In this document: positions 34,761-44,724 of the stretch, piece by piece
Layout: every line of letters starts with the position of its first letter
Position numbering within the stretch: the stretch's first letter is position 1
DNA from: Micrasema longulum
Lineage: Eukaryota > Arthropoda > Insecta > Trichoptera > Brachycentridae
Direction: 5' to 3'
DNA length: 64,000 nt
NCBI GenBank assembly: GCA_022494885.1
Contig: JAGVSM010002920.1
Location: 1 to 64,000 of the forward strand
Position numbers and translations under genes: made by a program
Notes under the pieces: generated by a model
What the model saw: only the letters and a program-made list of their open reading frames with translations
The model's database searches: none
Told to the model about the DNA's origin: nothing

Positions 34761-34837
34761 TGTCTCTTTAAAAAAAAAAGCGATTCAGAATAATATTCTT
34801 GATTTTGTCGATAGTGCTTATCTAAACATTTCAAATA

Positions 34838-35264
34838 TTAACTCGTGTGTGGCTGTGATCTCACACTAATACAAAAAATGTTTATCCTTGTCACACGAAT
34901 AATGAATGTCCGCCCATACAGAAATAAATCTGTATAAGAGAGAGCAAGAAAATATAACTCATTACAAGGAAGACAAAGACGCTGTTCTATGACCGGTGAT
35001 GTGTGAAACAGATTCAGTCGGTTATAGACTGTGATGGGGGATGCACGCATGTAAGATGAGCGGTATATTTATGATTTTTTATTTATTTAGCTACAAAGAG
35101 GCCTCTTTTTTAAATCATGGGAAAGGAATTATTAGACATGTTTATGTCTTCGTGTTTTTTTTTTTTAAATCTGAACTAAAGAATATTCCGTCTTTTGCTT
35201 GTGGTAGTGCGATGTTACATCTCCAAGCGCAGTGGTATTTTTTCCACAGTAGTTTAAGACTAAC
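34838..35264 (+). mobile_element. MITE-D copy 1
   Basis: Colinear with the reverse complement of 61676-62257. Ends are inverted: TTAACTCGTGTGTGGCTGTG at the left and (inward from the right) GTTAGTCTTAAACTACTGTG. Internal shared stretches include AAGGAAGACAAAGACGCTGT and GAAACAGATTCAGTC. It is shorter than the other copy by an internal deletion. No coding capacity. Confidence 0.75.
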
Positions 35265-35320
35265 AATAGTGCAAATATAAACATATTCTTATTGGTTGTC
35301 CTAATAATAACATTTAATCG

Positions 35321-35590
35321 ACGCAGGAAAGGAAAAAGGTAACAAGTAACATATAGCAGCTTTACAGATTTGCAATTTTTATTTCAAATCATGAAAACAT
35401 TTCATATACGTGTTATTTGCTGCTTTTCCTACATAACTTACATTCAAATGTATATTTATAAAATATATATAAAAATGTAAAATACAAGATTCAATTTTTT
35501 AATAAAAAAAAACGGAAAAAAGTTGAATTGGCTCTTCTGTAAAATTGCTAGGTGTTTCTTGGTTTCTTTTTCCTTTCTAGCGTTAAAATA
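35321..35590. mobile_element. MITE-C copy 3
   Basis: Left arm CGACGCAGGAAAGGAAAAAG and GCAGCTTTACAGATTTGC; right arm (inward) AACGCTAGAAAGGAAAAAG and GCAATTTTACAGAAGAGCC. Same terminal pattern as 758-993. Confidence 0.65.
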
Positions 35591-35774
35591 TATTTACATA
35601 TTTTTTCATTTGACTGGATCAGTAAAATGTTACAGTTTAAAAGATGAATTAAAATAAATAAATATTTAATTCATCTTCGAAATTCTTTGACAAAGGTTTT
35701 TTATTTCATTATAATAATTCACGGATAGTAAGAATGTATATTGGTTAAAAATAATTTTCAGTTAAATATTTCAT

Positions 35775-36465
35775 AATCATTATTGTGATCATCCTTCGTT
35801 CCGTACCCAATAGAACAAAGGGCACGGAATTTGTATATCAAATACAGCATAGTTTGATTATCTGTTTCATGAAGGTAAGGCGATTTTTTTTTTTTTTTTT
35901 TTTTTTTTTTATTTATTGGGGATATCAACAGTAATACATGTAATACAAGTATAACAAATAACATATACAGAGAATAAAACCAATGACAGATATCCACAGA
36001 AATACATTAAATACACGTACAATACATACTAGTGTGTTTGTGTGAGTGTAAGTGAGTGAGAGGGTGGGTGTGTGGGTGTTATATTGGAAAGAGGGTGTCA
36101 GGTATCGAAAATATAAATATATATAAAATATTAAGAAATAGAGATAAAATTTAATAAAATAAAATAAAACTTTATTATTGAAACTAAGTATAAGACAAAA
36201 AAGAATGTTTTAAGACGCGCATTTTAAATGTTATTTTTTTACAATCAAATGGATCAATAAGGGGAAAGTTCAAATTATATTCACTAGCAAAACGTATAAG
36301 TGGAGAGTTCTGGGCATAGTTCGTACGAACTGCTGGCACATGAAATAGAGAGCTCGACGTGTGACGGGTGCGGTAGCCGGGGACATTTAATGATAACTCT
36401 GACAAAAGAGCCGGACTATCAAGGCGTCATGCCCATGTCCATTATCTTACTCTTCAGGTAAGAAA
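35775..36465 (-). mobile_element. SINE-A fragment split by LINE L10
   Basis: The 3' half of a minus-strand SINE-A occupies 35775-35885 (CGTACCCAATAGAACAAAGG, CATGAAGGTAAGGCG) and appears to resume at 36421 (AAGGCG, then TTACTCTTCAGGTAAG). The AAGGCG at 35877-35882 and 36421-36426 is a possible target duplication of the LINE between them. The right part is weakly preserved. Confidence 0.5.
35886..36420 (-). pseudogene. LINE L10: polymerase C-terminus with poly(A)
   Basis: Minus strand. The coding end runs from 36420 with DSPALLSELSLNVPGYRTRH, then SLFHVPAVRTNYAQNSPLIR and IDPFDCKKITFKMR, the characteristic close of jockey/CR1-like polymerases (L-F-x-V-P..R-T-N-Y..N-S-P). A stop at about 36184 is followed by about 270 bases of 3' untranslated DNA containing CA-rich runs and ending TATCCCCAATAAAT plus a poly(A) of about 25 (poly(T) at 35886-35910). 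Severely 5'-truncated. The long poly(A) suggests a young insertion. Confidence 0.8.
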
Positions 36466-36739
36466 AAAAACTAGTAATATTGCAAAAATATTTCCCAGGG
36501 CCTAAAGAATTGGAGACGAAAGCGCTTAACACTACACAACTATAAAAGAACAAGTATTTACTTAAATAACTTTTAAGATTATAACAGGGCAGCGATTACA
36601 AACGCTATCTTCATCGGTACATATCGAGACTTTATAAGGTAAAATCGATATTTATTTGCGAACATTTGTATGATTCCAACGAAAATTTAAAGAACCTTTC
36701 ATAGAGTCTTTATTCAATAAAACTTAACATTATTACAAT
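36466..36739. other. Unrecognised spacer
   Basis: Nothing recognised. Confidence 0.3.
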
Positions 36740-37078
36740 ATTAATACAATATTTGAGTTTGTCCAAATGTTCATAGACAAAAGACTGGATTTCACCCCCT
36801 CGGGGGTCATTAAGATTCACAAATTACAACAGGGATGGAAAATACCTTAAATAAGGGAATATGGAAGTCTAGGCATTTACAGGGCTTATGACTTGTCATT
36901 GGCTGGTTTAAGTGGTCACTTTGCTCGAACATCCATATTTCTTCCATTCTTCCATATGTTGATTTTAGTGAAGTTAAAGAGCTCTTTAACTTCACTAAAA
37001 CAGACTTAGAACTTAAAATAGAGCCTAGACTTCCATATTCCCTTATTTAAGGTATTCTCCATCCCTGTTGTAATTTGT
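36740..37078. mobile_element. FB foldback, variant 2, with perfect inner palindrome
   Basis: Outer arms (about 36826-36880 and 37023-37074) are reverse complements starting AAATTACAACAGGGATGG and reaching TATGGAAGTCTAGGC. The centre holds a perfect 38-base palindrome at 36963-37000 (half: TTTTAGTGAAGTTAAAGAG). The left flank carries the family end TTGAGTTTGTCCAAATG. The same variant occurs at 54330-54745. Confidence 0.85.
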
Positions 37079-37404
37079 TAACAATATTAATACTTTATAA
37101 AGAAAACAAAGCGTTAAAACATATTTTGTCCCGATAAACTATTCAATAATTGTTTGTCATCGGGTGCTCAGACATAAGTTTTAATTAATAATTAAAGAAA
37201 ATAGTGTAGACATAATACTTTATACGAATAAAATAATGATCATTTATTATTTTGTTTTTTATACTTTTAAAAATATTATTGAAAAGAAAAAAAACTCATG
37301 TGATTGAACAAGTTTAGAAGAAAAACAAGTATAGAAGGATACTATTTTTCATACAGAAAACTTGATGTTTCTTTGGAGATACAATTGAAGATAATTGTTA
37401 TTTT
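37079..37404. other. AT-rich stretch, nothing recognised
   Basis: No signal recognised. Confidence 0.35.
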
Positions 37405-37466
37405 TTTTAATTTATTTATTCAAAAATAATTACAAAAAAAACGTGTTCCCAACTCTATGAGACTAA

Positions 37467-38228
37467 GGGCCTATTTCACCACCTCTGAGTAAAGTCTTGA
37501 TTAGAACTACTCGTCGAGTAAAACAAATAATCTGTTTCACCACCGCTAAGTAGCGCTATTCGGCGAGTAAGTCCCTGAGTAAACTACTCAAAGCTCTTCC
37601 CTATGATTAACTGCTAATCATAACCTAGAGAAAAAAATAAAATGGCGGCAAAACAATTTGACAGCCGGCAAAGAGGGTTTGTGTTTCGATTTGTTAGTTT
37701 GGAAAGTGTGTTTTTTTATAAATTATGGAACTGATAGAGCTTGTGGACGATTTTCTGTAAGACCGAAAGTGGTTGGATTTGGAGCACGCGTTAAACTCCG
37801 CTTCTAATGATTTCCACGCGGAATTTTTTTCTTTCCACAAAGCATTGTCGCTTTTTTTATTTTCAATCACATTTTTGTGGCGCAAAACTAAATTTATTAG
37901 TACTTCGCATTCCTCAGTACTAAAGTTTACACCCCTTCCCGCTTATTCTCCATTATAATGCAGTTTTTAAAAAACACATGCGACTCCCAAAGTAATGAAC
38001 GAATACAATAAACAACACACGAAAGCTAGCAGTAGACGTTGTCACGTTGTCAGACGTGAGCCTAGACCGTTTAAATGCGACGTTGCCACACAAAGTATCT
38101 TTTTAGCAAATCAAAGGATACTCATAGGTCGTGAAACCGTTGCTCGGTAATCGGGACATTAATCATCAGATTAAGTTATGTGATGGTTAGTTATTCAATA
38201 CTTTACTCAGAGGTGGTGAAATAGGCCC
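37467..38228. mobile_element. PIF/Harbinger-type element, non-autonomous
   Basis: A 762-base element with perfect 29-base terminal inverted repeats (37467-37495 and 38200-38228) beginning GGGCCTATTTCACCACC, flanked by TAA at 37464-37466 and 38229-38231. Three-base TWA target duplications and GGGCC ends are typical of PIF/Harbinger. Comparison with the empty site in L3 at 57690 confirms the boundaries. It encodes a remnant Myb/SANT-like protein and no DDE transposase. The arms also repeat the theme internally (TTTCACCACCGCTAAG). Perfect arms suggest fairly recent movement. Confidence 0.92.
37694..37960 (-). pseudogene. Myb/SANT-like DNA-binding protein remnant of the Harbinger-type element
   Basis: A minus-strand ATG at about 37956 opens MENKR, then the frame shifts by one base. 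The shifted frame gives GVNFSTEECEVLINLVLRHK and NVIENKKSDNALWKEKNSAW, then KSLEAEFNACS. This pattern (F-S-x-E-E, L-V-x-x-x-K/H, I-E-N-K-K-x-D, W-x-x-x-E-x-x-F-N) is that of the Myb/SANT-like domain encoded alongside the transposase in Harbinger elements, which helps bind the termini. Only about 75 residues remain, then unrelated sequence. The transposase gene is deleted. Confidence 0.7.
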
Positions 38229-38490
38229 TAAGAGCCCTGGGTTGAGTTGGGATACAACAAAATAGAAAGTGGAAGCATGCATATTATTAAAGTCTTACAA
38301 ACAAAAATAATTACATAAACATCTGGATAACACGCTTAATATTTCTATATAAATCTATGCAATGTCTCGCAGCAGTCTCCTGCATTGTAATGCTGGCCCA
38401 GGCTCCAAAAAAATGTTCTTTTAAAGTAGCCCACTGTACAATTCCATGGAATACTTTAATTTGGATATTTTGAGATCTAGAGTTATACTA

Positions 38491-40075
38491 ATAAAGAAAA
38501 TTTACAAATGTGATATCAATATTTTTTTTAGAAATGATTCACTGTAGAGTAATTTTGAAAATTATTATTTTTTAAATAATTAAAAAAAGTATAAACGAGA
38601 AAGGGTTAAAGTATACAAACAATGTTGGCGCATTGGAAACACTTCATAAAAATAGCTAGGTGGATATTGTACTCGGTGGCGTATTTCTCTCTAGAGAGGC
38701 AGAACTGTATTGGAAATTGGAACATTTTGCAGTGTTGATCAAACTTCGAAACAGAATGGAATTAGAAGTATTAAAACTCAAATTTTTTTTTTTTTTGAAA
38801 AACCGTCCTGAATCACTGAAAGAATTAGTTATCTAACTTTTCTTCATAGTGACGAACTCCTGTATTTTCTCCCTGGATTATATCACAATAGCAATGTTTT
38901 TATTAAACACTATAAATATGAACCGTTGACGTATTTTTTTCTATAAACTGTCTTTTATCGGAGCTAGGACCATCCGAAAACCTTGAAAGTGTCTTTGGAC
39001 GTACGATATTCAAACAAGATAATTATTTTATAAAAAAACGAAAAAATTCGATGTATAAAATTTATTTCTGATACTAATCGGTTCAGTTTTAGGTTGCGGG
39101 AAATGAAATATTTGAGTTAGGCATAATCAGTCCAATGTGCAGTTGTTTTTTCACACAGTATCAGGCAAGGCATCTGCAAGAAAGTGACAGAAAAACTATT
39201 TTCAAATACATATTTTTTAAATTGTTCTGCAACCACATATTTTCTTACGGCTGTGTTTTGACAAAAAATTCAGAAATTTTATTAATTAAAACCGCTTTAT
39301 TTTTTTAATTTTCTGTAAAGGTTTTCTTGATAAAAATTACACTTTAAAAATGCACGTAACTAAAATATCATAACTTTTCAATTGTTAAATTACGCCGGAA
39401 ATTAAGACTTAATTTTGCTAGGTGGGTACTCATATAAAGACAAAGCATTTTAGTTAATTCGATTCTTATAATCTAAAGGTTATAAAGTTTTAAAAAAAGG
39501 TAGAAAAAAATAATAATTTTAACGTTCGTGTATAAATACAAGCATTTAAAATCACAAGTTTTTTGTTTTCTTTTATCGTACACTCCATGTTTAATTATGT
39601 CTAAAATAATCGTTTGAAAAAAAATAAAAAATGTATTGTCTAGGTAAGTACTAAAATAAGATACGTTTATAGTATTTGAAAAAAAAAATGTTTTTATTTA
39701 ATTACGTTTAAACAACTTGCGTAAATACATTTTTAATGTTCGAACCACAATTTCCACAGCAAATTAGAATAAAAATATTGGCACCTGGAAACTGACTGGA
39801 TTGTTTTGTAAACAGATATTTGGAACCATGCCTAAATGCCTTATATAATTAATTTAAACAAAAGTGGTTTAAAATTTTTGTTTCTACATCTGACAGACAA
39901 TATTTATTGAAATAATTGTTAACAGCAAGATTTTTTAAATTCTGATTTAGAAGATTACGACAGAAAACTTTGCCTCGTTTTTTACGAAAAACACAACCCA
40001 TATAATTGAATTTTAAATTGACACTTCAGTAGCCAAAAAACCTCTCTAAACTATAGAACAATGTTTTGAGTAAAA
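38491..40075. other. Long AT-rich stretch, no gene or repeat recognised
   Basis: Free of the SINE, FB and LINE families seen elsewhere. A 12-base palindrome CTCTCTAGAGAG lies near 38690. No reading frame of interest. Confidence 0.4.
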
Positions 40076-40385
40076 CGAAATGTTTGTAGACAGGCTGAAT
40101 TTCCTCCCTAGGGTGATATTTATATCTAAATTTTGTTCAGAAGGTGAAATAGTTCAGTACGATGATTGATAAAGGTTTCAGCTCTTTTACTTCACAAAAG
40201 TCAAGAGCTGGAAGAGTTGAGGATATTTCGATGATTAAACATTGGCCGAATGATGAATGTTACAGTGTGTAAAGTGGTGACTTAAAACAGCCAATGACAG
40301 GTCATAAGCCGTGAAAATGTACTAGACTTCCATATACTCTTCACATAAATGGTTTCCCTTTCTGTTGTTACAAATTTAGCTCTGT
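40076..40385 (-). repeat. FB repeat, single-arm copy
   Basis: Minus-oriented modules in order: GTTTGTAGACAGGCTGAATTT end, a TTTCAGCTCTTTTACTTCAC block, AATGACAGGTCATAAGCC and TTCCATATACTCTTC, then a TTTCTGTTG end. Moderately diverged. No full partner arm. Confidence 0.7.
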
Positions 40386-40654
40386 AGAGTACGGTTATGC
40401 CACACACTGGCCGTAGATTTAATGCATTATATTCGTCACAAAAAGTTTATATATGAGTTAAATAACTCCACAAAAGTACCAAATGTCAAATAATTTTATT
40501 TTTTGCATTTGAGTTAAAAAGTGCCAAAAAACTGGATACTGCCGGTCAATCGTATACTTAACCTCATTTCATATATTTTTTTCTTTTCGTCAAAAAATGT
40601 TTGAAAGAATTTAGTCCAGCCCTTCTCCTGACCTGTCAGGACCGAATTAAGTTA
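40386..40654. other. Spacer before the CpG-rich island
   Basis: Ordinary AT-rich sequence. Confidence 0.3.
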
Positions 40655-40930
40655 TTGAACCGCCGCGGTGGAGTACCTACCTTTCATTAATACAAGTTCA
40701 CCCGCTGCTTCCCGGCCAACTAAAGCGGAACACGGAGACAAACTTTACTAAGACTTACTCGCCACGTCCAATTTCATTTTCAAACCTGACTGCGAGATCA
40801 TATCTGCGCGCGGGAGCGAGACGAGGCGAACATTCCCGCCGCAGCCGCGCGCGCGCGAGAGGGACGCGGGTATTCGCGACTTCGAGTTTTAATTAACTGA
40901 GGGCTGGCTGGCAGCATGTGTAAAAATTAC
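40655..40930. promoter_or_regulatory. CpG-rich island, candidate promoter / first exon
   Basis: The only strongly CpG-rich stretch in the window. It has CCGCCGCGGTGGAG at 40661, TCCCGGCCAACTAAAGCGG near 40710, and a core at 40800-40880 with GCGCGCGGGAGCGAGACGAG and CGCCGCAGCCGCGCGCGCGC. GAGA-like motifs (GAGCGAGACGAGG, GCGAGAGGGACG) are present. It does not match any repeat here. Potential splice donors downstream (GAG|GTGGGT near 41019) are unproven, and the only ATG nearby (40916) opens nine codons or fewer. Transcription start and strand are unknown. Confidence 0.35.
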
Positions 40931-41990
40931 AAGACGCTTACATAATTGGGTAGCAGCACTAGTGAAGTTGTTGCAATGAAATATTTATGAGGTTGGCGAA
41001 GGTCGATAAGTTCGAGGTGGGTACCCACTCCAGATTGTACACTATATTCTGTATATGGCGTCAGTTGGGACTTGGGAGAATATTGAACATTGTAGGTACA
41101 ATCAACACCACCGCCCGTATTACAATGAGAAGTTAATACTTATCTCATAGAATTTAGAATATTCCAGAAGGAGCGTAGAATCATATTAAATATATCGGAC
41201 TGTGTCCAAAAATCCTTCTACTCTGCCCCACTTTCTTTGCGCGCATTCGGAAAGTCACCGTGTAATGTTGCCAGATTATTGATTGACACAACAGTGGTAG
41301 ATAAACAAAGGGTCATTTAATATGAGTAATTGAATTAATCAACTTTGAACTTAAAATATATAACGAATTAAATTTTACATAAAACTGATATTTTTATATC
41401 ATGTTCAATAATATATGATGTTTTTAAGATAATGTCAGTTTAATGTCCACCATGGCGTTGTTTAATCCGAGGTTCAATTTTCATGAGTTTTCTTATTAGA
41501 TGAGCAAAGTAGGATAAAAAAATACTACCCTGGCAACACTAACGAAATATCAGTTTTGTTTTTTTTTGACAATTAATTTATTTTTAAGTAATTCATTTGC
41601 TACTTACACCTGCATTTGATAATTACTCATGTATCTTAAAGATCCTAGCAGTACTTTTACACTTTAAAACGACACAACACGGCATAGTTAAATTCAAATT
41701 AAGAGTTTAGCACTGAGCGACCTTAACAAAGAAACTAATGGGTCAAAACGTAAAACTACTCTTTTAAGAGGAGTTTAGTCGCCTTCTGTTTAATGCGCGT
41801 ATGCGGTTTCTGGACTATTCTTAATTCTATGACTTATCTTCAATTTTATCTACAAAATAAAACAAAGTTTTCAGTATGGGAAATAGAAATTGCATGCAAT
41901 TTTATATTTTGGTAATGTATCCAAAATAAAACACGTTAATTGGATTTTAATTTTACTTTATTTTTTTAAATATAGAATAGGGTATATTGT
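40931..41990. other. Unrecognised sequence downstream of the island
   Basis: 40931-41320 is less AT-rich than average and repeat-free, compatible with untranslated or intronic sequence, but no exon can be supported. The rest is AT-rich. Confidence 0.3.
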
Positions 41991-42130
41991 GACGCGTTTC
42001 GTCTTGTTAGGATATTTTCAAACTTGAAAATGTTGAACACGTGTTGTGGTAAATTTTTTATTACCCCTATCCATATCCCCTTTATCCAGCGTGCTGACGA
42101 GCCTTTAAATAGAAGCTTAAAGGGTTATTA
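41991..42130 (-). repeat. Dispersed repeat related to the L4 locus
   Basis: On the minus strand AACCCTTTAAGCTTC, AGGCTCGTCAGCACG, GGGGATATGG and a TTTACCACAACAC stretch match 53693-53795 in order. Downstream on the minus strand are GAAAATATCC and GACGAAACGCGTC, a phrase similar to the end of hammerhead-like motifs but without a pairing stem I. Confidence 0.6.
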
Positions 42131-43074
42131 TTTAAAAAAAATAAAAAAACGTTTTCAAGGAGATCTCATTTATCCCATTTCATCCCATCCGTAGACTTTA
42201 CAAGACATTTATTATAAAATGTTGAAGGTTTATGTTAAACAAATATAATATAATTTTGATCATCAAAACAAAAAAAATATTTCTAAATAAACATATTTTT
42301 TTAGTTTGAAACTCAAACGGGCAATGCACATGTCAACCCATTTCAACTTATCAAAAAAAATAGTAAAGTCGTGTTGGCCTAAAAGTATGATTATTTGAGT
42401 AAACTATTTAAAATTATTTTTTTCATTTTTTGACTATCCGCATTTCTAAACATCGCGTTTTTTGCTTAATGTGACACTACGTTATCGCACTGTTAAATTC
42501 AACTAATTTAAGTTCATATACTCTGAAACATATATATTATGGTATATGTAAGGTACATTTTAGGATAAGGCAGTAGACACTTTATATAAATTTTAAGCCG
42601 AATTTCCCTTGTACATTCGCGTCTCGTATAAACTCAAAAGTTTACTATCTCCAAAGCTTAGTTTACACTCGCATGAAGACATTCAACCTCATAAGAGTAC
42701 ATTTTGTCCTCGTGGGAGGTACTTATATATTATTACGGACACTTTACCTAACTAAGTATAGTCAATTCAAAACCGGAGGCAGAGCAAAATTTACATAAAT
42801 ATCGAATTTATTAATTCCACATTACAGCGCTGAAAGTAATTTGCTTGACACAAAGTGCATTTTGGTATAAAACGGCGATTTATATCCCCATTTTGCGTTT
42901 AAATTGTTTTCTCTACTGGTAAACCACACAGCTGGCGACCAATAAATTGAATCTTATTAAGATATCAAAAAATAAACACTAGTTACGGTGAAGTGATTAA
43001 AAAATTATTTGATAAATCAAGTTGCCAGACAATATCAACACTAATTAGAGATTCAGAACATTTTAGTAGAAATA
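42131..43074. other. AT-rich stretch, nothing recognised
   Basis: No signal recognised. Confidence 0.35.
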
Positions 43075-43297
43075 TATAAATAAATTTATTTCAACAGAGA
43101 AGGAAAAATTTTCTGAGAAGGGAATATGGAAGTCTAGGCCATTTTCAAGGCTAATGACCTGTCATTGGCTGGTTTAAGTGGCCACTTTACACACTGTGTA
43201 AAATTTTTCCCTCTCTGTTGAAATAAATTTAAATATAAACAACTCCCTAGGGAGGAAAACCAGCCAGTCTGCAAGCATTTGGACATTATCAAACATT
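43075..43297. mobile_element. FB foldback, short-loop copy
   Basis: Starts AATTTATTTCAACAGAGAAG and contains the family core (GTCATTGGCTGGTTTAAGTG, TTACACACTGTGTAA). It then jumps directly to the inverted end TTTTTCCCTCTCTGTTGAA and CTAGGGAGG, CAAGCATTTGGACAT. The outer 30 bases are inverted repeats (43077-43107 and 43201-43232). Well preserved. Confidence 0.85.
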
Positions 43298-43302
43298 TAC
43301 AT

Positions 43303-43495
43303 TTTTACATTTTTTACATTTTTTTTTGCACCACAACAGGCCAGGAGGCCTAATTGCAGTGTTGAATTACATCACAGAGCACCCAGGCTTGAGAAAAATC
43401 ACATTTTTAATTTTTGTGTCCTCACCGGGAATCGAACCCGGAACCTTCCGTGCGTGAGTCAAGCGTCTTGACCACTACACCACGGAGGCCGCCAA
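43303..43495 (-). mobile_element. SINE-B, well preserved
   Basis: Minus strand. Head GGCCTCCGTGGTGTAGTGGT (complement near 43475-43494), B box complement GGAATCGAACCC, body ending GTTGTGGTGCAAAAAAAAAT and a short AAAATGTAAA tail. Nearly identical to 58548-58755. Confidence 0.9.
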
Positions 43496-43689
43496 CATTG
43501 TTGAAATATATAAAGTTTCATGCATTTCCATTGCTTCTTGATTACCATCCATGGAATGGTTTAAGCAATTTCTCTACACCATAATAATTAGGAACAGATA
43601 TAACCAATATAATGACGATTAGCTGAATTAGGATAAATTTGTAAGTTAAAATATTCAATTAGGTGTTAAAATACTTTTTGTTCGTTTTT
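43496..43689. other. AT-rich spacer
   Basis: Nothing recognised. Confidence 0.3.
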
Positions 43690-44010
43690 AGCAAAAAGTG
43701 GACACAACATAAAAAAATCAAATAAGTCAATAATTCATAGCATCTTTACCAACACTGAGTAAATATTGCGAGCAGTTTTGACGGCTTTACTCCGTCGATT
43801 AAACGCGAATAGAAGCTGTCGAAAATGCTCACTTTTGCCTACTTGTCATTTTATTTTAAAGGCTTGTAACTAAATAAAATAATACATGTAACGTAAAAGC
43901 ATAAGCAATATTTTTTTGGGCAGAAAATTTTCATTCGAATGATGCAGTACGGTTTACATTTGGGGTTCATTTTAACACTAGGAAAAAACGGACACAACTT
44001 ATGTTAACAA
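43690..44010 (-). mobile_element. mariner-type remnant, copy 2
   Basis: Minus-strand start GTTAACATAAGTTGTGTCCG near 44008. It is colinear with copy 1 at 614-1165 but lacks the MITE-C insert. Encodes AFNRRSKAVKTARNIYSV, the helix-turn-helix remnant of a mariner-type transposase. At its other end (43692-43712) the TTATGTTGTGTCCACTTTT phrase recurs in the same orientation, so the ends are direct and not inverted repeats. Confidence 0.6.
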
Positions 44011-44047
44011 CTAATATTTCATTGCATTAAAAAAATTTCTGAAGGGT

Positions 44048-44125
44048 ATCTTGATAATTTATAACAGGAGGTAAAATGATTGGCTTTAGCTTTTGATGCC
44101 AGTCTAAATAAACCAATCATGTTTT
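44048..44125 (-). repeat. SINE-A fragment
   Basis: ATAACAGGAGGTAAAATGAT followed by GATGCCAGTCTAAA is the middle of SINE-A on the minus strand. Confidence 0.45.
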
Positions 44126-44149
44126 GATCTTTACAAAAGTAGTATATGT

Positions 44150-44710
44150 ACAGTTAACTAACTCTTCTAACTGTAACTCTTTTTCATTTTAATTATCTGA
44201 TAAAACGCCGCGTTGTTTTCGATATAAAATTTCTGTATAAAATATTAAACTACAAAGTAGATACTAACCTCCTGAATAAAATACAAACAAATGCCGGATT
44301 GAGAACACTCAGACATCGGAAAATATTTAAACTGCCTTTGTTTTCAAATAATGCTACATACCACACACCTATGGCCCGCATGTGTCGGGAATATAATATA
44401 TACTGCCGAAACAATAAAATAGATTTTTTTCATGATACTCTCTCAGCTTTTGCGAATAATCTCTTGGGAATAAATCTTATTCAATAAGTTCACACGTACA
44501 ACTTATTTTTTATTGCATTGTATCCTGTATGAAAAAAACATATTAAAAAAGGTGTATTACAACTTAATATATAAATCTATTTTGTGTGATTCTATAATTG
44601 AAGATAAATATGCATATAAAATTGTATCGACAAATGCTTTCAAACTGTATATTTTCTAGTATGTATCTTTGTTGAATTGCCTAATAAAATAAAATAAAAT
44701 AAAATAAATG
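44150..44710 (+). pseudogene. LINE L11: polymerase C-terminus and 3' tail
   Basis: Plus-strand open reading from about 44196: IKRRVVFDIKFLYKILNYKV, DTNLLNKIQTNAGLRTLRHR, KIFKLPLFSNNATYHTPMAR and IDFFHDTLSAFANNL, to a stop at 44487. This is the expected order for the close of a jockey/CR1-like polymerase. About 200 bases of 3' untranslated sequence end in an AATAA-repeat tail (44685-44708). Severely 5'-truncated but intact over this stretch, so fairly young. Confidence 0.8.
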
Positions 44711-44724
44711 ATAATTCGATTTAA

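Larger units (their letters stand above)
37405..38490 (-). pseudogene. LINE L3 3' end, copy 2, interrupted by Harbinger-type element
   Basis: The 3' tail (TTTATTTATTCAAAAATAAT, CCAACTCTATGAGAC) lies at 37405-37466 and continues at 38229 with AGCCCTGGGTTGAGTTGGG, then AATAGAAAGTGGAAGCA and CGCAGCAGTCTCCTGC. This is the same order as the uninterrupted copy at 57650-57870. Coding sequence beyond about 38400 is too decayed to read. Confidence 0.75.

Noticed and set aside
36810..36995. A 61-codon minus frame
   Set aside because: Entirely inside the FB variant-2 foldback.
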